From Carex sylvatica (lineage: Eukaryota > Streptophyta > Magnoliopsida > Poales > Cyperaceae), in the NCBI GenBank assembly GCA_964058845.1, contig CAXKVR010000497.1, positions 1 to 64,000 on the forward strand: a stretch of 64,000 bases of DNA. The letters run 5' to 3'. This document shows positions 56,601-64,000 of this stretch, piece after piece. A program made the translations under genes and the position numbers. Numbering within the stretch: the stretch's first letter is position 1; the number at the start of each line of letters is the position of its first letter. A model generated the notes under the pieces. It was not told the DNA's origin and did not search any database. It was given only the letters and a program-made list of their open reading frames with translations.

Positions 56601-58748
56601 AAATTTGCAACTAGAGAATAGGCTATACCAGTAACAAGAAATCGTTCCACTGGTAGATCGATATGCCATTATTTTCGGCCTCTTCTCTTTGTTCGGGAGT
56701 TACATTGCCAAAGCTAACAATAACTGGATACAAATCGGGAATAAATAAGAAGTAAGAACAATAAATCTGCATGGAAGGGTCAAATTTTACACCTCGAAAA
56801 AACAGTACCTTTCAGGAATTTGGCTGAGGCCGGGAAGGTCTTGAGCAACTGAAAATAGTACAAGAAAAAAAAATTAATATTGATCTAAAAGCGCTAGTAT
56901 TTAAGACAGGTACTTGTCAATTTGTGTTCTGGTTTGAAATTTGGGAATACCTCTGCTATTTTCCTTTCGTCGACAAATGCAATCTGAACTTCAGCATGAC
57001 GAATAATGAACTCTACTGCACTGGCACCTAGTAACAACCCAAAAAGAAAAATATTATACAACACGGATTTTGAAGTAAAACATGGACAAATTAGAATACT
57101 TCTCTGCAAGCCTAAAACAGAGAAAGATGTTAATTATGATTACGAAGATACTAACCGAGAGTATCGTACAAGGGAACACAACAAAGCCCATGAGCATTGC
57201 AAGCCTAAAAAAACAGGAAAATGGTGTCACTATATATAGTAATAAATCCCAAACAAACACAATTCAATTTAAACTTTTTTTAAATAAGTAATTGAACTTG
57301 GCATATTAGAAGTCATAGTAGTGCTAAAGAAATTCTTAGCTTAATTAATTTAGACATGCACCAACACATACCTCCAAGCTCATGATCCACTCAGGACAAT
57401 TCGCTCCATAAATGCCGCAACGAATTCCCTGAGAGGAATTATACAAGGATAAGTTCGTAATTTGGAAATATGTTTCAGTGGATATGTTAAAGAACATCAA
57501 TTCCAAAAGTAAAATTGGTAATTTGTTTTACCTTTTCAATGCCAAGGCTCCTAATGGCAGAACCAACCTTGATCACAATTTCATATACTTCCTTATAAGT
57601 TTGCCAGATGTATTCTCCAGGCTATAAAAATATAAGATCAGTTACTATGTTAATTTTCTCTTCTTCTTTTTCTTGCCATGATAAAATCAAATAGCAATTA
57701 ATGTTTTCTTCTTCTTCTTTTTGCTTCTATCCCAAATGATCACCTTGACAACAAATCTCACCTTGAGAAAAAGATGAGAAATACACCTATAACATATATG
57801 GTGGCACCACACTTATCATAAATTATTTCTTAAAAGCGTCAAAACACCTCTGCTTGCCCCCAATTTTTTTTAAAAAAAATTAAAAGCCCTCTTCTTCAAT
57901 ATGTAAATTTACATAGTACTTAACCAATTGATATCTTTTCACAAATAATAGAAATCTTAAATTTTGATCGACTATTCTCTCCAAGCAATTTCATGGAGAA
58001 AAATTAAAGGATCTCTTCTCTCTCAATTTCTTCAAGAAATTGCGCATAGTGACCGTACTTCTCTACCTCACGACTTTTAATATTGCAAATATTATGAAGG
58101 ACTAGATATAATTAAAATGTATGAAAAAAAAACATCTGTGCAAACCTTGCCATCTACAACTTCACGAAGGCCAAGCATTCTGTTATTCGGATACTTCTCA
58201 ACAGCATGCCTGAATCATACATAAATTAGTTTCAAAAAAAAAAAAAGAATCATACATAAATAAGAAATAGTATAGAGAAATGCATTATTACACAAAAATG
58301 CCAATATTGAAGAAATCATGTGTTTAATATCATTGAAGGATCAAATCATTGTTTACTAAATGCCTTCGAGGAAGTCTGGCCAATTCTAAATGGTCACGCG
58401 GGATGAATACTTCTCTAAAGGTAATATATGATCGTATTTTATGTGCTTTGATCAATGAAAGAATATTGCTAAATGATGAACAAGGAGGCGACGCCGATCA
58501 AGAACATCATCACCTCAAAATCCGAGAATTTGCTTTATCTTTTACTTTTCCTCTCAGATCATGTGTGCTTAATTAATTTTATTTTAACATTTTCAACATT
58601 AATACCTGAAAGCATCCCAGCAAGAATTGAGGTCAGGGATCAGAGACGAGTAGCCGTCCTTGGCAAAGACACTCCGATAAGCGGGTCCCACAGAGGGGGC
58701 TCCATTGAGCCCTTCACTCCCTTCCTTTGCTTCCACCAAGTACTTCAT
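50688..58748 (-). CDS. Long-chain acyl-CoA synthetase, second tandem copy
   Basis: Paralogue of the gene at 29072-35812. Exons (high to low): 58748-58606, 58209-58146, 57621-57532, 57428-57372, 57204-57156, 57027-56951, 56848-56809, 56723-56629, 56446-56279, 56145-56035, 55770-55683, 53167-53101, 53005-52930, 52828-52711, 52222-51977, 51787-51648, 51412-51230, 51062-50943, 50723-50688. Every exon has the same length as in the first copy; 655 residues, no stop or frameshift. Motifs: [11 protein letters not shown] (Thr to Ser in the AMP loop, allowed in the family), [49 protein letters not shown]. Differences from the first copy and remembered plant LACS sequences include IWSGGAPL for ILSGAAPL and VPFDVERD for VPFDLERD. 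No peroxisomal signal (ends QSKK). Intron 11 holds an antisense LINE. Likely ER-located; substrate preference cannot be told. Confidence 0.94.
53320..55596 (+). mobile_element. 5'-truncated LINE inside LACS intron 11
   Basis: Flanked by a perfect 10-bp TSD AAATGTTGAC (53310-53319 and 55597-55606) and ending in an A-rich tail. Reading + (antisense to LACS), it encodes the later part of a reverse transcriptase: GVRQGDP, then [10 protein letters not shown], the catalytic YVDD (about 53572), and the palm/thumb [10 protein letters not shown] and [17 protein letters not shown]. The plant zf-RVT region follows ([29 protein letters not shown]). It is dead: one base is missing between GDP and the next block, several stops are present downstream, and the endonuclease half is absent. 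A MITE is inserted at 53924. Confidence 0.9.
53924..54046. mobile_element. 123-bp Mutator-type MITE nested in the LINE
   Basis: Arms of about 37 bp: AGATAAAGATTTTAACAGAG then AGTTTTGGCTTCATGCAGC on the left and their complement on the right. TSD CTTTATATG (53915-53923 and 54047-54055). Taking out the element with one TSD copy rejoins the LINE frame across the site (VPLY then ALSVYRIPL), independent proof of the boundaries. Confidence 0.9.
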
Positions 58749-58864
58749 GATTCTCTTGTCTTTTTCTTTTCTTTTTTTCTTCTCTCTATCTCTTGTTTGA
58801 AGAAAAGTTCAAATTCAAGGAACTCAGTAAGCGAGAGGTACAAGGAGACCTCTACGCTGTTCAG
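58749..58864 (-). promoter_or_regulatory. 5' UTR of the second LACS gene
   Basis: Pyrimidine-rich on the + strand (AG-rich on the coding strand) between the ATG and the predicted TATA box, parallel to the arrangement at the first copy. Confidence 0.4.
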
Positions 58865-58872
58865 TTTTTATA
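58865..58872 (-). promoter_or_regulatory. Probable TATA box of the second LACS gene
   Basis: On the - strand TATAAAAA, about 117 nt upstream of the ATG, the same spacing as the TATA-like site of the first LACS copy. Confidence 0.55.
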
Positions 58873-61552
58873 CTGGTGGTATGATGAAGCTTCGGATCTT
58901 CTGTGGTGGATACTAATATGTGACCCTGTGAAGTCCTGGAACCAAATGATACTTAGAAAAGTGCTTAAAATACGCATTTTAATTTGAATAGTTATATACT
59001 TATATGTTAGTCAAAAAGGCAAGAATAATGCACTAATTTCAAAAAGGCAAGTATATATCATTCACAGCATTATCCACCAGATCATATTAAATTAGTGCAT
59101 AATATATATATACTTGTCTTTTAATTTTCTCTGTAGTTATGCGAATCATAGTTCTAATTTGAGCTTCATGTAGAAGATAATTATTTTTCATATACAATTC
59201 AATTTATACAAAACATAATTATATGTTAGTCAAAACTTCATATTTGTTAATAGTATTACAAAAAAAAAATGTTCATATTATAAATAAAATAGATTCTGAC
59301 AGATCTGACATGTCTTTTCATCAAAAGTTTAAGAATATCACTGTTAAAACATTTAAGTTGTTTGATAAAAAATCAAATGACATAAAAATTGAGTCAAATT
59401 TATATGTGTTTCATAATAAAGAACACATCTAAGCTTAATATTTTTAATTGAATATTTTATATATAAAAAAAAACTAGTAACGTAATCCTTTTTTTAATTG
59501 AACAACTGATTATTTAAAATAGTTTTAATTTATAACCCAAACATCCAGCAGGTTATTATACATTAAGTATTACATATTAGTTTAAATAACTTCAAATAAT
59601 AAAAAATAGATGCAAAAATAACATTCATTGATTCTTCAAAATTTCAAAACAGTAAAATCTCCAGTTCACTTTTTTTTCTTTTTTTTTTCTTTTACACAAC
59701 CGAGTTTTTTTTTTCGGATTGTGTCTGGACCGAACTAAATCTAGTTCTGAACCCGGTCCAGTTTCAAATACAGCGTATCCAATATTATTTAACATTCGGC
59801 GAATTATCAAATAAAATGTGTTCTATCACAAGTATATAAAATGATTTTCTTGACAGTATGATCTACTGTTAACTATATCAGAAATCTCGAATTTGGGTAG
59901 CAAAATCAACCTCTCACTTGTGCTAAAAAAATAAAATAAAATAAACTTCTCACGTTATCCAAAATTAATTTGATAAATCCGAGGAGCAAGCTACTCTTGT
60001 AAATTTTTGTTTTACAAAACGTGACTAGTACTATATAATTGCATATTTGCATTATATAAGTAATGCATTAAATATTGTAAGATAAGAAAATGATGTGTCG
60101 TCTCTTGTTTGATTATGATTAGATGTTTGCATGTAATTTACATGTGGGAACAGTGAATATGATTGATTTAAATAACAAATAATAATACAATTCATGAATT
60201 GATTCAAATGTACTATTCATTTTCCTCAAAAAAAAATTTGTATTATTCATGAATTGATTTAAATAATAAATGTAGACCAAGCAAAAAGTACAACTTCTCC
60301 TTCATCAGAAAGCTACATAATTAATATCATAAATTTAATTACTTTTAGGCAAAAATAATAACAAAAGGCAAACTTGCATTTTTCATCTCAATATAGATTA
60401 ATGCATTAAATTTCAAATTGGATTCTAATTATAAGTACAATTTATTTATTTATTTTTCTTTCAAGAAGGTTCAAGAATGAATAGAACCCATAAATTTTTC
60501 GCCATTATTATCAAGCACCAAAAGTTGGCGACATTTATTAGTTTTATAAGTTGGTATTTTAAGGATTGTAATCAATCAAATATGACTCAAATAGTTTGAA
60601 AAAAATATAACGGAATTAGTTTGATTTGTTTGTTGATTAATTTGATACACTGCAAATAATAAATGTGGTATATGTATTTTCTTCTATTCCTAAGCAAATA
60701 TCACATTTGTGTTGAATTAAAAGCACAATTAAAGCCTTTCATCTACTATTCTATTACTTAATTAGCACAGTTTATATTTGTGTAATTTTCAAATTCGATT
60801 ATATATACCTCTGGAATATTAAATATTAAATTGATAAAGCTCAATATGATACTTAACCTCTGAATATTAATTATAAGAAATTTCATTAAGTCATATGGAT
60901 TTCATATTATATTAAAGTAAAAAAAGAGTTGTACTTTGCTTGTGCTTTCATTGTAATTAAAAATTAAATATATTTATCTGGCATTAATTGCTTACTGACC
61001 AACTGCGCTTGTTGATTAATCATTTTTAATTTGTAGCTTTGATTTTGAGGCGACAGGACTAATTTAATTTAATTATGAGATTAGTGTATGTGGTATTTAA
61101 ATATAGGTCCAAAAGTATTGCACCTGAAAATTCAAACCTCTTAGTAAATAAGATTATTGATCCCAAGTTGTCACTTGTTAGGATTAGACCATATATATAT
61201 AATAAACACACACAAGCTGACTTTGTTAGTACAAAATTAAAGGTTTTGACTTCTTAATTTATTCCTTTCTTTAGCCTTTGAAGCTATTCCGGAATGTTCA
61301 TTATTTAATTCAGCAATTGCGTGGAATCATAAATAATATCTCCATTCTTATATTATGTACGTAGTTGTCTTGATCCGCCAATAGTTAAGATTAAAAGATG
61401 AATTTTCGAATTGAATATCAGCCCTCCAATCACATAATTTGTCTTATTTTGATTAAATGCATCTATTTTTATGTGTAGAAGTCTAAATTTAGTTAAAAAC
61501 ATACTCGCCACATAGCCTGCTACATAGTTTGTCACAATTAAAATTGAACGAA
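58873..61552. other. AT-rich gene-free region
   Basis: The part adjacent to 58873 may hold distal promoter of the second LACS gene. The rest is AT-rich with short reading frames lacking any recognisable domain, and AATTGATT/AATCAATT type words near 60160-60260. Nothing further is supported. Confidence 0.35.
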
Positions 61553-62129
61553 TCTCTAGAGATCCGTTTCCTTATTTCTCTTTACAACTATCTCTGATTC
61601 TTGAAATTAAATTATTTTCTTATTTCTCTGTTCCTCTGTTTCATTTCTCATTTTCATCTATAGTTCTGACAATAAAAATAGAAACAATCATAACTTTTCG
61701 AATTTTGTTTAGAATTACTGTATCTTTGTAAATAGATGAATAACAAATCTTGTACATTTTATTATTTGGATTTCTTGCACTTTTTAATATAACAGATAAA
61801 AAAGATGATTTGGATTTCTTGCAAAATTAATGATAACTTTTGACAAATTAATGATATAAAAAGTGCAAGATATACATAAAAAGTACAAGATCTGTTATTC
61901 AACGATTTTTGAAGTGCAAGAAATTCAAATAATTAAAAGTCAAGATCTGTTATTTTTCATATTATATAACAGATATACAAAATTAATGATAATTTTGTGT
62001 GTGTTACTCTCCTCTTCCTTTATTATTTGTATTTTTTTTATTTGTCTTTTATTTTTATTTAAATATATATTTTTCTTAATTTTGTGTGAATGTTAAATAA
62101 AAAAATTTCTTTATATTCTATTCAATTCT

Positions 62130-62168
62130 ATAATATGTTCCGTTGCAACGCACGGGCACTATACTAGT
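62130..62168 (+). mobile_element. Candidate Helitron 3' terminus
   Basis: GTTCCGTTGCAACGCACGGG forms a short GC-rich hairpin followed about 11 bases later by CTAGT, and the next base is T. This is the classical plant Helitron 3' end (hairpin plus CTRRT, inserted between A and T). A possible 5' end TCTCTAGAGATC at 61553 (preceded by A) is speculative; if right, the element is about 616 bp and non-coding. Confidence 0.6.
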
Positions 62169-62442
62169 TCTACAATATATATTTTGAAATGAAGTACATT
62201 TGTTCTTTTAATTAAATATATGCTTTATTAAATGAGAAACTATAAAATTTTATTAAAAATAGCAGAAATAATTACATGAAATTTACAAGTCTCTTGATCA
62301 ATATATAGCGGGAGTTAGCCACCGATTTTTTTTTATTGGTAGAAAATCAGAAAAAGTAATAATTAAAAATGAGATCAGTAGGAATATTTTTTTTTTAATA
62401 AAAAAACAACCGGAAAGTATAGCGTTCACTAGGACGTCCAAG

Positions 62443-62664
62443 TAGGGGTGCAAACGGGTCGGATATTATCCGTCCGAATCCGGATCCGTATCCGAATTTT
62501 TGCGGATTCAGATATTCAGATACGGATAGTTGCGAATTCGGATATGGATACGGATTTTTTTATGCGGATTCGGATACAGATACGAGTTGAATTTTGGAAT
62601 CGGATACAAATAATTATCTGTATCTAGATATTTTATTTTTTCGGATATCCGATTCCCACCTCTA
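62443..62664. repeat. hAT-like repeat with ATCCGNATCC motifs
   Basis: Left end TAGGGGTGCAAACGGGTCGG, right end (complement) TAGAGGTGGGAATCGGATAT; the body is made of CGGATACGGATT/ATCCGTATCC variants. No matching 8-bp TSD. Same class as 8340-8632. Confidence 0.5.
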
Positions 62665-63263
62665 GGATCCGACATCTTTCTCTTATAATTTCATTAATTA
62701 TGGAGACACAGATATCAGAGAAAAATAGCAAACGCATCCCCAAAAAATTAGAATGTGCATATTCACCATGAGTACATGTATTTCCTGCACCAAATCGTGA
62801 CAACCTTCTTTAGTAGATTGTCTTTCATTTTTTTTTTTTTTAAGAGAATATCTTGTGTTCATTTTTTTTTTTTTCCCCTTTTCTCCGTGGACGGCCATTT
62901 CTGTGGCGCTCCTCTATATATATATTTTTTTCAGATTTTTTCAATATGAGCTTTCTTACTTTAAAAAAAAAAATATTCCTACCAGGTTGCATTTTTAATT
63001 ATTATTCTTTATGATTTTCTAATAATAAAATATTCGGGTTTAGCCACTTCTGAGCTTCTTTTAAATCAGCTCATGTATTTCAACAAGTTTTTTTAACGAC
63101 AATTTAATTTTCTAAACGGTTTTTTTATCCTGCAGAGCTAAAATTTTAATTTCTAAAGGCGTTTCATTATACTGTAAAATGGACCGACTATTACTATGGA
63201 CGAGAGAATATTGAGGGAAAAATCTGAGGTTTCTCCTAAATTGATGAACATCAAAACATGCAT
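62665..63263. other. AT-rich spacer
   Basis: Homopolymer-rich (T runs near 62830 and 62862, A run near 62962). No gene or delimited repeat. Confidence 0.3.
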
Positions 63264-63272
63264 TAAATTTTA

Positions 63273-63726
63273 GGGAAAATTGTGAAAATGCCACTCCAAA
63301 ACCTTTAAAATATGAAAATGCCATTCTGAACTTGGAAATTGTAAAAATGCCACTCCAAATAATTAATGACTAAAATACCCTCCCATCACCAAACTCCTCT
63401 TCTCCCATCCGGTTCCCACCTCTTCTAACTGCATAATTTTTTTGCGTGGTTGACAAAATTCAGGGTTTCTGATTGCTGATGGAATTAGGTTCTGGCACAT
63501 TATCCTGGATTTTGTCAACCACGTAAAAAAATTCTGCAGTTAGAAGAGGTGGGAACCGGGTGGGAGAAGAGGAGTTTGGTGATGGGAGGGTATTTTAGTC
63601 ATTAATTATTTGGAGTGGCAAAATTACAAATTAATGAAGTTTGGAGTGGCATTCTTACAATTTCCAAGTTCAGGATGACATTTTCACATTTTGAAGGTTT
63701 TGGAGTGGCATTTTCACAATTTTTCC
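63273..63726. mobile_element. 454-bp Mutator-type foldback MITE
   Basis: Arms of roughly 190-200 bp, starting GGGAAAATTGTGAAAATGCC on the left and (complement) GGAAAAATTGTGAAAATGCC on the right, with internally repeated AAAATGCCACTCCAAA. Perfect 9-bp TSD TAAATTTTA at 63264-63272 and 63727-63735. Confidence 0.88.
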
Positions 63727-63735
63727 TAAATTTTA

Positions 63736-64000
63736 TTATTATTTTTATAATTTTGCATCATATTAATTATATCTATAATATTAAAATTTAAATTTTCTAT
63801 CATACAATAATCGAGTTTGTCAAAAAATAATTATCAAGTAATCTTCTCTGTGTAAAAAATTATTTGCATAGTCATTTCATTTTTATAGCCCGTTAAGTTT
63901 GGATCAATGCAACCCAGCTCCTGAGAGCCTGAGACAATAAAGTTGTGCTCCATAACACTCACACGAAAATAAACGGGAAGGAGGAGAAAGAAAGGAATAG
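63736..64000. other. Terminal spacer
   Basis: Unannotated to the window end. The last 100 bp becomes less AT-rich and purine-rich, which might be the start of a neighbouring gene's 5' region, but nothing is provable. Confidence 0.2.

Noticed and set aside
50688..58748. Second LACS copy as a pseudogene because of the LINE
   Set aside because: All 19 exons are open, phases match the sister gene exactly and splice dinucleotides are present.
58473..58916. 147-residue + strand frame
   Set aside because: It overlaps LACS exon 1, which has the conserved N-terminus on the other strand; the translation has no recognisable domain.

Overview
This is nuclear DNA from a flowering plant. The genes are split by many short GT-AG introns, the spacers are AT-rich, and the protein families (NADH-dependent glutamate synthase with fused large and small domains, plant-type Beclin/ATG6, plant ER-type long-chain acyl-CoA synthetases, mTERF) are those of angiosperms. 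I cannot place the species from sequence alone.

Gene-rich left part (1-19140). The 3' part of GLT1 (NADH-GOGAT, 13 exons visible, + strand) runs to its stop at 7444. A broken mTERF-family gene lies at about 9234-10007. SDE2, a splicing/genome-stability factor with a cleavable ubiquitin-like N-terminus, occupies 11171-13414 on the - strand. ATG6/Beclin-1 (10 exons, + strand) occupies 14835-19140 and is divergent from SDE2.

Repeat-rich middle (about 20.8-28.4 kb and 35.8-50.6 kb). These tracts have no convincing host genes but many transposons whose ends and target-site duplications (TSDs) can be read directly. They include a non-autonomous hAT element (20852-24741, TSD GTGCTGGT) interrupted by a 2.8-kb solo LTR (TSD CTTGG), a cluster of MITEs, and a rearranged miniature LTR retroelement (38515-40941, TSD GAATA). 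There is also a second large solo LTR (44608-46953, TSD TTAAG). Several foldback elements carry 9-bp TSDs of Mutator type (5763-5925, 36721-37862, 47261-47679, 49077-50120, 63273-63726, plus one inside a LINE).

Two long-chain acyl-CoA synthetase genes lie head-to-tail on the - strand (29072-35812 and 50688-58748). Both are intact. Each has 19 coding exons of exactly the same lengths and encodes 655 residues, so they are a tandem duplicate pair, now separated by 14.9 kb of transposon-derived DNA. The second gene tolerates a 2.3-kb antisense LINE in intron 11. That LINE in turn carries a 123-bp Mutator-type MITE; removing the MITE and one TSD copy restores the LINE reading frame.

The last 5 kb (58749-64000) is AT-rich, with a probable Helitron 3' end and a foldback element but no gene. 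The genes do not form one pathway: nitrogen assimilation, RNA processing, autophagy and lipid activation are neighbours by position. I found no new enzymatic or defence system. The notable biology is the layered transposon history and the LACS tandem pair. Exon boundaries were derived by hand from reading frame plus GT/AG sites and have not been checked against transcripts.
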